Source: Patescibacteria group bacterium (GTDB lineage Bacteria > Patescibacteriota > Gracilibacteria > UBA1369 > LOWO2-01-FULL-3). From it: a DNA stretch of 43,213 bases. The notes beneath the pieces were generated by a model. The model was not told where the DNA came from. It saw only the letters and a list, made by a program, of their open reading frames with translations, and searched no databases. Below, piece after piece: positions 8,509-16,267 of this stretch. The stretch's first letter is position 1, and each line of letters opens with the position of its first letter. Where the stretch lies: the NCBI GenBank assembly GCA_018818755.1, contig JAHIRL010000148.1, positions 1 to 43,213 of the forward strand. Direction: 5' to 3'. Both the position numbers and the translations under genes were made by a program.

Positions 8509-9613
8509 ATAAAATCATTAGGTCATTTTTGAAGAGAGGGGTGTCTATTAGGCCGTGGATGAGGAAATAGAGGGCAATGAAAAGTGTTGTTGAAGGATGG
8601 CTGGTTTTTTTGATGCCCGTATAGATTAGGTAGAGTAGGAAAATTAGGCCGGGGAATCCAAATTGGAAGTAAAAAAGAAGAAAAATGTTGTGGGGTTGGA
8701 GAACGATTAAGTCGAGGGGGGGGCGATTGAGAATTTCTTGGGCGTTGGCGGCATAATGGCTTTGAAATTGTCCTAAACCAAGTCCTGTTACAAGGTTTTC
8801 TTTTAGTAGTTGAGTGGATACCTGCCAGATCTCTCCGCGTTCATCCAGGCTGGAATAGTTGGTTTGGATGGTTGGCAAGATTTTTGTATAAAAAATTAGT
8901 GCGGAGATGAGGATGGCTCCGGTTATGATCAGGTATTTTGGTGTTTTTGTTTTGAACCTTTGTTGAGTAAAAAAATAGATCGCTATTGTGGCGAAGGAGC
9001 CGCCAATTGCTCCCATGGAGCGAGTAAATGCAATTAGGATTGCCAATAATATTGCGTAGATGAGATATTGTTTTTTGTGATCTCTGGTACAGCGAAATAG
9101 GAAAAACAGCATGAATGGTGTGAGGTAGAAGGCTAGATATACTGCTGAATCTAGGGGACCAAGTAATCGAAAATCGTGAGTGATGTTGTAGCCCATCAGG
9201 TTGTATACGGCTGAAAATATTCCAAATACCAAAGCTCCTTTTCCCGCGATTTCGAAGGCTTTGATCTTTTCTTCTTTTGTGCGGAAAACTTCAAAAAACA
9301 TCAATACCAAAGCTATTGCGAAGAATAGAAATTTAAGGTGGCGGATTAAATCCAGATTGTTAATGATTTGATTTGTGGCAATTGTAAAAATACTTAAGCC
9401 TACAAAACCCCAAATTACCCAATATTTTTTCAATTCCCTAATGCTTTTCAAGAGTCGTCCTTCTTTTATTGTCCAGGCAAAACAAGATAATGCCGCTATG
9501 CCAATTAGTATTTCCTGTAAATTTGTTGGATATGAGCCCAGACTGAAGCGAATCAGATAGGACTGCAGAAAAAAGAAATTTATGTAGAGTAGGATTTGGG
9601 TGAGATTTTTCAT
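8441..9613 (-). CDS. O-antigen ligase/polymerase-like membrane protein (Wzy/WaaL family)
   Basis: A polytopic membrane protein of 390 residues with about ten or more hydrophobic segments. The larger extracytoplasmic loop typical of the Wzy_C (O-antigen ligase) family lies in the C-terminal half, with GLGLGQFQSHY and then QPHNIFLLFYFQFGFPGLI, the conserved His-Asn followed by a hydrophobic Gly-rich helix. Such proteins polymerise or transfer lipid-linked glycans on the outer face of the membrane. The wecA-like gene at 12229 and the GDP-mannose genes at 38072-39573 could supply precursors. The start at 9613 is supported by a -10 box exactly 6 nt upstream (TAAACT). The 3' end overlaps tpiA by 68 nt; the stop is TAG. 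Polymerase versus ligase cannot be told from sequence. Confidence 0.85.
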   Translation of the reverse strand: MKNLTQILLYINFFFLQSYLIRFSLGSYPTNLQEILIGIAALSCFAWTIKEGRLLKSIRELKKYWVIWGFVGLSIFTIATNQIINNLDLIRHLKFLFFAIALVLMFFEVFRTKEEKIKAFEIAGKGALVFGIFSAVYNLMGYNITHDFRLLGPLDSAVYLAFYLTPFMLFFLFRCTRDHKKQYLIYAILLAILIAFTRSMGAIGGSFATIAIYFFTQQRFKTKTPKYLIITGAILISALIFYTKILPTIQTNYSSLDERGEIWQVSTQLLKENLVTGLGLGQFQSHYAANAQEILNRPPLDLIVLQPHNIFLLFYFQFGFPGLIFLLYLIYTGIKKTSHPSTTLFIALYFLIHGLIDTPLFKNDLMILFILILTLALNKDPKEQNTDHPL

Positions 9614-9619
9614 GCTTTT

Positions 9620-9625
9620 AGTTTA
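9620..9625 (-). promoter_or_regulatory. -10 box for a leaderless ligase transcript
   Basis: TAAACT on the minus strand ends 6 nt before the ATG at 9613, placing the predicted transcription start at or next to the A of ATG. The -35 region (near 9643-9648, TTCCAT) is weak. It lies within a 37-bp divergent intergenic region shared with the riboflavin kinase promoter. Confidence 0.5.
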
Positions 9626-9638
9626 GTGCAACTTACTT

Positions 9639-9644
9639 TAAAAT
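9639..9644 (+). promoter_or_regulatory. -10 box for a leaderless riboflavin kinase transcript
   Basis: TAAAAT ends exactly 6 nt before the ATG at 9651, so the transcript probably begins at the start codon. No good -35 box is visible. It shares the 37-bp divergent spacer with the oppositely oriented box at 9620-9625. Confidence 0.5.
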
Positions 9645-9650
9645 GGAAGT

Positions 9651-9986
9651 ATGAAAGGATCAGTAATAAAAGGTAATGGTGTGGGGACGAAGTTGGGTTT
9701 TCCCACTTTAAATATTGCTTACAATGGTGATGAGAGTGGTGTTTTTGTGGCAAAAGTTAATGGGAAGTATCCGGCTGTGGCACATGTGGGTGAGAGACCT
9801 ACCATTGGAGATAAAAAACAAACTTTGGAAGTGCATCTTTTGAACTTTGAAGGAGAGGATTTCCCGCAGACCATTGAGGTTGAGCTTTTGGAAAGGATTA
9901 GGGGGACTGTGCATTTTGGATCTTTAGAGGAGTTAAAAGCTCAAATTGCTCTCGATGTGCAATTTGCTAAAAATTGGTATACTTAA
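9651..9986 (+). CDS. standalone riboflavin kinase (flavokinase domain of RibF)
   Basis: Phosphorylates riboflavin to FMN with ATP. The 111 residues correspond to the C-terminal flavokinase domain of bacterial RibF. The family signature KGSVIKGNGVGTKLGFPT opens the protein; the ATP-binding TxN motif (PTLN) follows, and the Glu in QTLEVHLL is in the position of the catalytic acid. The N-terminal FMN adenylyltransferase domain found in most bacterial RibF (~300 residues) is absent, and no upstream in-frame extension exists, so FAD would need a separate enzyme. The stop is 3 nt before the next ATG, and the gene heads a plus-strand run with murE, truB and wecA. A pure FMN role is inference. Confidence 0.85.
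   Translation: MKGSVIKGNGVGTKLGFPTLNIAYNGDESGVFVAKVNGKYPAVAHVGERPTIGDKKQTLEVHLLNFEGEDFPQTIEVELLERIRGTVHFGSLEELKAQIALDVQFAKNWYT
9978..9983 (+). promoter_or_regulatory. extended -10 box for a leaderless murE transcript
   Basis: TATACT preceded by TGG (an extended -10 of the TGn type, 9975-9977) ends 6 nt before the murE ATG at 9990. It lies inside the last codons of the riboflavin kinase gene, so murE may have its own internal promoter. Confidence 0.5.
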
Positions 9987-9989
9987 ATC

Positions 9990-11342
9990 ATGCTAGATTT
10001 TTTTAGAAAAATAATTCCCGATACGCATCCGATAAGACTTTTTTATCATAAAGTTATGGCTGTGATTGCCGCTTTGGTTTATAGATATCCGGCCAATGAT
10101 CTTGTTGTTGTGGGAATTACGGGAACAAATGGGAAAACTACTACCGTAAATTACACGGCAAATATTTTGACTGCCGCCGGGTACAAGGTGGGGATGACTT
10201 CGACTATTAATTTTCAAATAGGTTCTCGTAAGTGGGAAAATAACATGAAGCAAACGACTCTCGGGCCTTTTAAATTGCAGAAACTTTTGAGGCAGATGGT
10301 GACTGAGGGGTGCAAATATGCAGTTTTGGAATTGTCGTCGCATTCTGCAACACAGTCCAGAATTCATGGAATCAACATAGATGTGGCGGCTTTCACCAAT
10401 ATTACTTCGGATCATATTGAGTATCATGGTAGTTTTAATAGTTATATATCCGCTAAGGCTGAGATATTCAAAAAAGTTAGTAAGGGAAATCGGAAATTCG
10501 GGGTTGATAGAGCCTTGGTTTTGAATAGAGATGATAAATATTTTGATTTTTTCAATCAACATGTTGCTGATCGAAAGATCAATTATGGAATGAAAGGAAA
10601 CGCTTCTGTGACTGCCAAAGATCTTGTGCGAAGGCCGGATGGTTCGCATTTTGTTCTTCATGTTCCAAACAATTCTATTGCGGTAGATTTAAAAATGCCC
10701 GGAGATTTTAATGTTTATAATGCCCTGACAGCCGCCAGTTGTGCGCTTGCTCTGAATATTGATTTGGAAAGTATAAAGAAAGGTCTTGAAGAAAGTACGG
10801 GGGTGGCTGGGCGATTTGAGACTGTTAAGAAGGGCCAGAAGTACGATATCATCGTGGACTATGCTCATGCAACTGATGCTTTGCAGAGTTTGCTGGAGCT
10901 TTATAAGGGTTTGGTTAGTGGGAAGATATTTTTGGTTTTTGGTGCTACCGGTGGTGGGCGAGATAAGGCTAAGCGGCCAAAGATGGGGGCTATTGCCGAT
11001 AAGTTTGCCGATTATATTGTGGTCACTAATGATGATCCGTATGAGGAGGATGAGTGGCAGATTATTGATCAGGTTTCTGAGGGGATAAATAGGGCACAGG
11101 GGGCTGGGTTTTGGAAGATTCCCGATAGGCGTGAGGCTATTCGTTTGGCTCTTACACTTGCGCGGGAGGGGGATTGTGTGATTGTGGCCGGCAAGGGGGC
11201 GGAAAAGGTAATGATGTTGCGTGGAAAACGAGTGGATTGGAATGATAAGCAGGTGATTGAGGAGTTTTTGACCAGGAAAATTGAGGTGGAGATTGGGTAT
11301 GAGCATTTTGAGGGGCGTGAAAATGTTTGTTTAAAATCTTAA
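9990..11342 (+). CDS. murE: MurE-like UDP-MurNAc-tripeptide ligase lacking the N-terminal domain
   Basis: ATP-dependent amide ligase that adds the third amino acid to UDP-MurNAc-dipeptide in cytoplasmic peptidoglycan synthesis. The P-loop GTNGKTT lies at residues 46-52, only ~40 residues from the start. Canonical MurE (~490 residues) has about 100 residues there, so the UDP-binding first domain is missing or replaced by a hydrophobic N-terminus. The central-domain motifs FTNITSDHIEYHG and the Lys after SYISAKAEIF (the position of the carbamylated Lys) are present. The C-terminal domain carries GATGGGRDKAKRPKMG, VTNDDPYEED and VAGKGAEK. The NDDPY motif replaces the DNPR signature of meso-diaminopimelate-adding enzymes, so the amino acid added cannot be assigned. 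The stop is 1 nt from truB. MurE is the best call; another Mur ligase (MurF, MurC, CapB-like) is less likely. Confidence 0.82.
   Translation: MLDFFRKIIPDTHPIRLFYHKVMAVIAALVYRYPANDLVVVGITGTNGKTTTVNYTANILTAAGYKVGMTSTINFQIGSRKWENNMKQTTLGPFKLQKLLRQMVTEGCKYAVLELSSHSATQSRIHGINIDVAAFTNITSDHIEYHGSFNSYISAKAEIFKKVSKGNRKFGVDRALVLNRDDKYFDFFNQHVADRKINYGMKGNASVTAKDLVRRPDGSHFVLHVPNNSIAVDLKMPGDFNVYNALTAASCALALNIDLESIKKGLEESTGVAGRFETVKKGQKYDIIVDYAHATDALQSLLELYKGLVSGKIFLVFGATGGGRDKAKRPKMGAIADKFADYIVVTNDDPYEEDEWQIIDQVSEGINRAQGAGFWKIPDRREAIRLALTLAREGDCVIVAGKGAEKVMMLRGKRVDWNDKQVIEEFLTRKIEVEIGYEHFEGRENVCLKS
11332..11337 (+). promoter_or_regulatory. -10 box for a leaderless truB transcript
   Basis: TAAAAT ends exactly 6 nt before the truB ATG at 11344 and overlaps the last codons of murE. 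No -35 box is evident. It repeats the spacing seen at 9620, 9639 and 9978. Confidence 0.4.
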
Positions 11343-11343
11343 A

Positions 11344-12198
11344 ATGGATGGATTTTTATTGATGAATAAGCCGCAGGGGATTAGTTCTTTTGATCTTGTT
11401 CGGGAAGTTAAGCGGCGGTTGGGGGAACGGAAGGTTGGGCATAGTGGGACTTTGGATCCGATGGCTGAGGGATTGATGATTATTGCTCTTGGTCAGGGGA
11501 CGAAGTTGCTGGAATATTTGATTGGTTTGGATAAGCGGTATTTTGTGAAGGCTAAATTTGGGATGATTTCTGACACTTTTGATGCAGAGGGAGAGATTGA
11601 AGAGATGAATCCTTCTGCGGTTTTTGAACGAGAGGAAGTTGAGAAAATTATTGCGGAGAAATTTTTAGGAAAAATTTCGCAAGTGCCGCCAAAATATAGC
11701 GCTTTGAAGGTTGGTGGGAAGCGGGCTTGTGATATTGTGCGGGCAGGTGGAGAAGTTTCGATGCAGGCGCGCGAGGTGCAGATTGATCGCTTTGAGTTAG
11801 TGGATTATTTGTGGCCTACGCTGAGTTTCGAGGTAGATTGTGGGAGTGGCACTTATATTCGATCTTTGATTCATGATTTGGGGCAGGTGCTGGGCTGTGG
11901 CGCTTATGTTATGGAGTTGAGGCGAGATAGGGTGGGAGATTGGATGCTTGGGGATGCTGTTTCTCTTGAGGATTTGAGGGAAGATGATTTGATTTGTTTG
12001 GAGGATTTTGCGAAGAAATTTGAGTGTTTGGATTTGGCTAAGGCGGATCTTGATGCGCTTAGTGATGGGCGAGTTTTGTTGGGCAAAAAAATTGAACAGG
12101 GTGGGGTGAAGATGGCTTTTTTTGAGGGAAAATTCCTTGGAGTTTTGGAGAGTAGTAGTGATCAGACTGGAATTAAGTTTAAAAAAATGATTGTGTAA
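11344..12198 (+). CDS. truB: tRNA pseudouridine-55 synthase
   Basis: Converts U55 in the T-loop of tRNAs to pseudouridine. The 284 residues match the family. The N-terminal signature FLLMNKPQGISSFDLV and the catalytic motif GHSGTLDPMAEG with Asp38 are intact. The substrate-binding motifs KRYFVKAKFG, QVPPKYSALKVGGKRA and GTYIRSLIHDLG follow in order. The C-terminal ~70 residues correspond to the short PUA-like tail and diverge from the family. The gene begins 1 nt after the murE stop, ends 30 nt before wecA, and shares their direction. Confidence 0.94.
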   Translation: MDGFLLMNKPQGISSFDLVREVKRRLGERKVGHSGTLDPMAEGLMIIALGQGTKLLEYLIGLDKRYFVKAKFGMISDTFDAEGEIEEMNPSAVFEREEVEKIIAEKFLGKISQVPPKYSALKVGGKRACDIVRAGGEVSMQAREVQIDRFELVDYLWPTLSFEVDCGSGTYIRSLIHDLGQVLGCGAYVMELRRDRVGDWMLGDAVSLEDLREDDLICLEDFAKKFECLDLAKADLDALSDGRVLLGKKIEQGGVKMAFFEGKFLGVLESSSDQTGIKFKKMIV

Positions 12199-12228
12199 AG
12201 GTGGGTTTTGGTGTAGAAATTATTCGCT

Positions 12229-13281
12229 ATGGAAATAATACAAATCGCTGCTACATATAGTGTTACTGCTCTTTCTATCTTTTTGATTTCGGTATTTTTT
12301 ACCGGCTTGGCAATTGTTTTTTTCCCAAAGATTGGTTTTTTGGATAGGCCGGAAAAATATAGCTTAAAAAGGGACCCGATCCCTTATTATGGGGGGCTTG
12401 CTATTTTTGCAGCTTTCCTGGTTTCGGTCTTGCTTTTTGTGCCTTTGAGTTGGGAAGTTGCTGGGCTTTTGTTTGCTTCTGCGATTATTGTGGGGCTTGG
12501 ATTCCTGGATGATAGGGAAGGGCTTAGTCCTTTTTTAAGGTTGAGTGTACAGTTTATCGCCGCTTTGGTTTTGGTGATTAGCGGAATTGGTATTTTGTCT
12601 GTGAATTTACCTTTTGTGGGTGTGCTGGATTTTTCCACAATAATTATTGGAGGAGTGATGGTGCTTAGCGCATTTTTTACAATTCTTTGGGTGATGACTA
12701 TCCTGAATGTGATGAATTTTCTTGATGGCGTTAGCGGTCTTAATAGTGGGGTTACTTTTGTGGCGGGGCTTACGCTTTTCTTTTTGAGCATTCATCCGGG
12801 GATTCATGAAAATCCGCAGTCTCAGGTTGCTGTGGCCAGTTTAGCTTTGGTCGTCTCTATGGTGGCTTTGGGCTTTTTGATTTTTGATTTTCCTAAGCCA
12901 AAGATTTTGATGGGTGATACCGGGAGTACATTTTTGGGTTTTATTCTAGCGGCTTTGGCGATTTTTTCCGGTGGAAAGGTGGCGACTGCTTTTATTGTTT
13001 TAGGTGTGCCGATTTTGGATATGATCTGGGTTGTTGTGCGTAGGATTATCAATGGACAGCCGTTTTGGAAGGGAGATTTGAAGCATCTTCATCATCGATT
13101 TTTGGAAATAGGTTTTAGGGAGGATAAGGTTGTGTGGATGTATTTAGGATTATCCGCTGTGTTTGGACTTTTTGCGATATTGCTTGTAAGTAGTTTGCAG
13201 AAGTTTTTTGTGATTATTGCTCTTCTTATTTTAATGCTCATTTTGGGTGCTCTTTTGGTATTTATGCCGAAGAAAAAATGA
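12229..13281 (+). CDS. WecA/TagO-type polyprenyl-phosphate glycosyl-1-phosphate transferase
   Basis: Integral membrane enzyme that transfers a sugar-1-phosphate (GlcNAc-1-P in WecA/TagO) from its UDP form onto undecaprenyl phosphate, starting surface glycan synthesis. The 350 residues carry about ten to eleven membrane helices. Family motifs: GFLDDREGLSP (the Mg-binding Asp-Asp), NVMNFLDGVSGLNSG (NxxNxxDGxxGL), FPKPKILMGDTGSTFLG, and the cytoplasmic KGDLKHLHHRF loop. The HLHHR form of that loop separates WecA/TagO from MraY. It lies between truB and dnaG. The stop is TGA directly followed by an in-frame TAA. The exact sugar is not determined by sequence. Confidence 0.9.
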   Translation: MEIIQIAATYSVTALSIFLISVFFTGLAIVFFPKIGFLDRPEKYSLKRDPIPYYGGLAIFAAFLVSVLLFVPLSWEVAGLLFASAIIVGLGFLDDREGLSPFLRLSVQFIAALVLVISGIGILSVNLPFVGVLDFSTIIIGGVMVLSAFFTILWVMTILNVMNFLDGVSGLNSGVTFVAGLTLFFLSIHPGIHENPQSQVAVASLALVVSMVALGFLIFDFPKPKILMGDTGSTFLGFILAALAIFSGGKVATAFIVLGVPILDMIWVVVRRIINGQPFWKGDLKHLHHRFLEIGFREDKVVWMYLGLSAVFGLFAILLVSSLQKFFVIIALLILMLILGALLVFMPKKK

Positions 13282-13287
13282 TAAACT
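13279..13287 (+). promoter_or_regulatory. extended -10 box upstream of dnaG
   Basis: TAAACT (13282-13287) preceded by TGA at 13279-13281 forms an extended -10, 9 nt before the dnaG ATG at 13297, predicting a leader of about 0-3 nt. It overlaps the TGA-TAA stops of the wecA-like gene. Confidence 0.35.
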
Positions 13288-13296
13288 GTTTTTACT

Positions 13297-15057
13297 ATGG
13301 CTGATCTTGTTGATGAAATAAAGGCTAAGCTTGATGTTGTTGCTGTAATCTCTCAGTACCTTCCTCTAAAAAAGGCCGGTGCAAATTATAAAGCACTGTC
13401 TCCTTTTACTAGTGAGAAGACTCCCAGCTTTATGGTCAGTCCTCAAAAGCAGATTTGGCATTGTTTTAGTACAGGTAAGGGGGGAGATATTTTTACTTTT
13501 ATTGAAGAGTTGGAGGGAGTGAATTTTGCCGAGGCTTTGCAGATTTTGGCGGACAGGGCTGGGCTTAAAATGGATGATTATCGTAAAAAGAATAATGTTG
13601 CCAATAAGAGTGAGAAGGATGAGTATTTTAAGGCTCATGAGTTGGCGGCGGAATTCTTTGAAAAACAGTTGTATTCGACCAATGATGGGAAAAAGGTTTT
13701 GGAATATTTGCACCGTAGAGGGCTTGATGATGAGATTTTGAAGGAGTTTAGGGTGGGATTTGCTCCCGACAGATACGATGTTTTGAATCCAATGCTTTTG
13801 GATAAGGGCATAAGCAAGACGGTTTTGTTGCAATCTGGTTTAGCATCAACAAAAAACATTGGTGATGAAAGAATCTACGACAAATTTAGGGGCCGTTTAA
13901 TGTTTCCAATTTTTGATTATTTTGGACGAATTTGTGGTTTTGGAGGAAGAGCTTTGAATAAGGATCAGATGCCGAAATATTTAAACTCCGCGGAAAATCT
14001 GATTTATAATAAAAGTAAGGTTTTATATGGATTGTCCCATGCGAAACTGGCTATCAAAGAGCAGAAAAGTGTTGTTTTGGTTGAGGGCTATTTTGATGTC
14101 TTGGTTCCCTATCAAAATGGTATAAAAAATGTGGTGGCTACGAGTGGAACTGCTTTAACGCAGGATCATGTTCGCTTGATAAAACGATTAACAGAAAATG
14201 TTTACACTTCTTTTGATACGGATGAAGCTGGGTTTAAGGCAACGCGCAGGGCTTTTGATCTTTTGATCGGACAGGATATTTCTGTAAAAACTTTGGCTGG
14301 GCTTGATGAAAAAGATCCGGCGGATTATGTGCTCGAACATGGGGGTGAGGCTTATAAAAAGTGCGTAGATGAGGCGATTGATTTTGTTGATTTTTATATA
14401 GGGTCCTTGGCCAAGAAGCATGATGTGGCAACTTTTAGTGGGCGTAAATTTTTAATGGATGAGGTTTTGCCTATATTAAAGCCTCTTTCTGATGCTAAGA
14501 GGATGATTTATGTGGATAAATTAGCTTCTGTTTTGGGGATAAAATCGGACTTATTGTTTAGTGAATTGCAAAATTTGAAGCTTCCTAACGATCATCCTGC
14601 TCGTCAGACTGATGATAATGCTGTTATTTCGGCTAAAAAATTAGATTTGGATGAGATAGCTTTGGGGATTGTTTTGTATAGGCCGGATTTGTTTGAGGGT
14701 TTGCTTGAATTTTTGAATGAAAAGGATTTTTCACAGGAGTATAAAGGTATTTACAAGGAGTTGACTGCTCAGTATAATTTGGCTCGAGAAAATTTGCAGG
14801 CTTGGAATTTTGAAAAAGGTGTTTTGGCCGATAATAAGGCCAAACTTGATGTTCTTAGTTTGTATGCAGAAGATAGGTATTCGCTGTTCACAAGTGAAAT
14901 ACTTAAAGAAGAGCTAGAAAAACTGGTTGACAAGATGCGAAAAAATCGTAAAACACAAACGCTTAAGGGTATACAGTCCGAGATAAAAATGGCCGAAGAG
15001 CAAGGTGATATGGAGAAAGTGAAATTACTGCAAATGCAGTATCTCGAAAATTTTTAA
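13297..15057 (+). CDS. dnaG: DNA primase with degenerate zinc finger
   Basis: Synthesises RNA primers at the replication fork. The 586-residue length and domain order are standard: N-terminal CHC2-type domain, catalytic core, TOPRIM, and a helicase-binding C-terminus. In the zinc domain three of four ligands are replaced: Ser35 for Cys, Thr38 for His, Thr59 for Cys; only Cys56 remains, while the scaffold (EKTPSF, KQIWHCF, GKGGD) is kept. The TOPRIM motifs are intact: VLVEGYFDVL and the metal-binding SFDTDEAG. The GRLMFPIFDYFGRICGFGGR core motif is present. Loss of zinc ligands with a retained fold is, as far as I recall, seen in other lineages too, so the gene is probably functional. It sits directly upstream of rpoD, a classic dnaG-rpoD pairing (gap 11 nt). 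Confidence 0.95.
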   Translation: MADLVDEIKAKLDVVAVISQYLPLKKAGANYKALSPFTSEKTPSFMVSPQKQIWHCFSTGKGGDIFTFIEELEGVNFAEALQILADRAGLKMDDYRKKNNVANKSEKDEYFKAHELAAEFFEKQLYSTNDGKKVLEYLHRRGLDDEILKEFRVGFAPDRYDVLNPMLLDKGISKTVLLQSGLASTKNIGDERIYDKFRGRLMFPIFDYFGRICGFGGRALNKDQMPKYLNSAENLIYNKSKVLYGLSHAKLAIKEQKSVVLVEGYFDVLVPYQNGIKNVVATSGTALTQDHVRLIKRLTENVYTSFDTDEAGFKATRRAFDLLIGQDISVKTLAGLDEKDPADYVLEHGGEAYKKCVDEAIDFVDFYIGSLAKKHDVATFSGRKFLMDEVLPILKPLSDAKRMIYVDKLASVLGIKSDLLFSELQNLKLPNDHPARQTDDNAVISAKKLDLDEIALGIVLYRPDLFEGLLEFLNEKDFSQEYKGIYKELTAQYNLARENLQAWNFEKGVLADNKAKLDVLSLYAEDRYSLFTSEILKEELEKLVDKMRKNRKTQTLKGIQSEIKMAEEQGDMEKVKLLQMQYLENF

Positions 15058-15068
15058 AAAAAACTACT

Positions 15069-16244
15069 ATGGCACGAACTGCGAAATTTATTACAAACCC
15101 AACCGATGATCAGTTGGCAAAGTTTCCAAAGCAGGTGCGGGAATTGGTTGAAAAAGGGCAAAAACAGGGTTTTTTAACACAGGAAGAATTGCTTAAGGCT
15201 ATGCCCAACATTGAGGAGGATTTGCTTCTCTTGGATGAGATTTATAGTCTTTTTATGGATTTGGGCATTGAAGTTATTGATACAAAGGATACGCTTTTGT
15301 TGGATGATAGTGCTTCTAATGCGGGGGCTGATGATGATGGCGATGGAAAGACGAGCTATATTAAGTTTGACCCCAAAGCGAAAAAGGCAAAGAAAGCACG
15401 AGATGAGGCTGAATTTAAGGAAATTGCCAATGATTCTATTCGATTATACTTGTGTGAGATTGGTCGAGAAAAGCTTTTAACTGCCAAGGAGGAGGTTGAT
15501 CTTGCGCGAAGAATTGCAAAAGGAGATCAAGCTGCCAAGAGAAAGCTTGCTGAAGCTAATCTAAGGCTGGTTGTGAGTATTGCAAAAAAATATATAGGTC
15601 GAGGCCTTTCTTTTTTGGATTTGATTCAGGAGGGGAATATTGGCTTGTTTAGGGCGGTTGAAAAATTTGATCCAAATAGAGGTTTTAAGTTCTCAACATA
15701 TGCTACTTGGTGGATTCGTCAGGCTATTACTCGGGCTATTGCAGATCAAGCCAGAACGATTCGTATCCCGGTGCACATGGTTGAGACGATCAATAAGCTC
15801 ACTCATGCGCAGAGACGGCTTGTTCAGGAGCTTGGGCGTGAGCCACTCGTGGAGGAACTTGCTGCTGAAATGGATATGGAAGTTAAGAAGGTGCGTCATA
15901 TTTTAAAAATTTCACAAGATATTGTTTCTCTTGAGGCTCCGGTTGGAACTGAGGAGGATAGCAAGCTTGGCGATTTTATTGAGGATGATGAAGCTCTTTC
16001 ACCTGCGGAATCTACTAATAGACAGTTATTAAAAGAAAATATTCATGAAATGCTTCAATATCTTTCTCCTCGTGAGAGAAAAATTATTGAAATGCGTTTT
16101 GGTTTGACTGATGGTGTTGGTCATACGCTGGAGGAGGTTGGACAGGAGTTTAATGTCACTCGTGAGCGTATTCGCCAGATTGAGGCTAAGGTTTTACAGA
16201 AACTCAAGGAGCATCCCACAAGTGTTAAAATACGGCCTAATTAA
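15069..16244 (+). CDS. rpoD: primary RNA polymerase sigma factor
   Basis: Housekeeping sigma-70 factor of 391 residues. A region 1.1-like N-terminus (~residues 15-75) is followed by an acidic/Lys linker. Region 1.2 is DSIRLYLCEIG...LARRI. Region 2 contains the core-binding and -10 recognition segment (NLRLVVSIAKKYIGRG, SFLDLIQEGNIGL, FSTYATWWIRQAITRAI), and region 3 starts at RTIRIPVHMVETINK. Region 4 ends with the helix-turn-helix (TLEEVGQEFNVTRERIRQIEAKVLQKL) that reads the -35 box. Its conserved DNA contacts agree with the TTGACA/TATAAT promoters seen in this window. It follows dnaG by 11 nt and precedes greA by 23 nt. Confidence 0.96.
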   Translation: MARTAKFITNPTDDQLAKFPKQVRELVEKGQKQGFLTQEELLKAMPNIEEDLLLLDEIYSLFMDLGIEVIDTKDTLLLDDSASNAGADDDGDGKTSYIKFDPKAKKAKKARDEAEFKEIANDSIRLYLCEIGREKLLTAKEEVDLARRIAKGDQAAKRKLAEANLRLVVSIAKKYIGRGLSFLDLIQEGNIGLFRAVEKFDPNRGFKFSTYATWWIRQAITRAIADQARTIRIPVHMVETINKLTHAQRRLVQELGREPLVEELAAEMDMEVKKVRHILKISQDIVSLEAPVGTEEDSKLGDFIEDDEALSPAESTNRQLLKENIHEMLQYLSPRERKIIEMRFGLTDGVGHTLEEVGQEFNVTRERIRQIEAKVLQKLKEHPTSVKIRPN

Positions 16245-16267
16245 TATTATTTAAATTTACAAATATC

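Noticed and set aside
9993..10661. 222-residue minus-strand ORF opposite murE
   Set aside because: Antisense shadow of a clear Mur ligase; its composition (Ser/Ile/His-rich, no motifs) is typical of a shadow frame.
10689..11306. 205-residue minus-strand ORF opposite the 3' half of murE
   Set aside because: Shadow of a conserved domain; no start signal or family motif.
12387..12791. 134-residue minus-strand ORF opposite the wecA-like gene
   Set aside because: Shadow of a membrane-protein gene; Thr/Lys/Pro-rich and without motifs.
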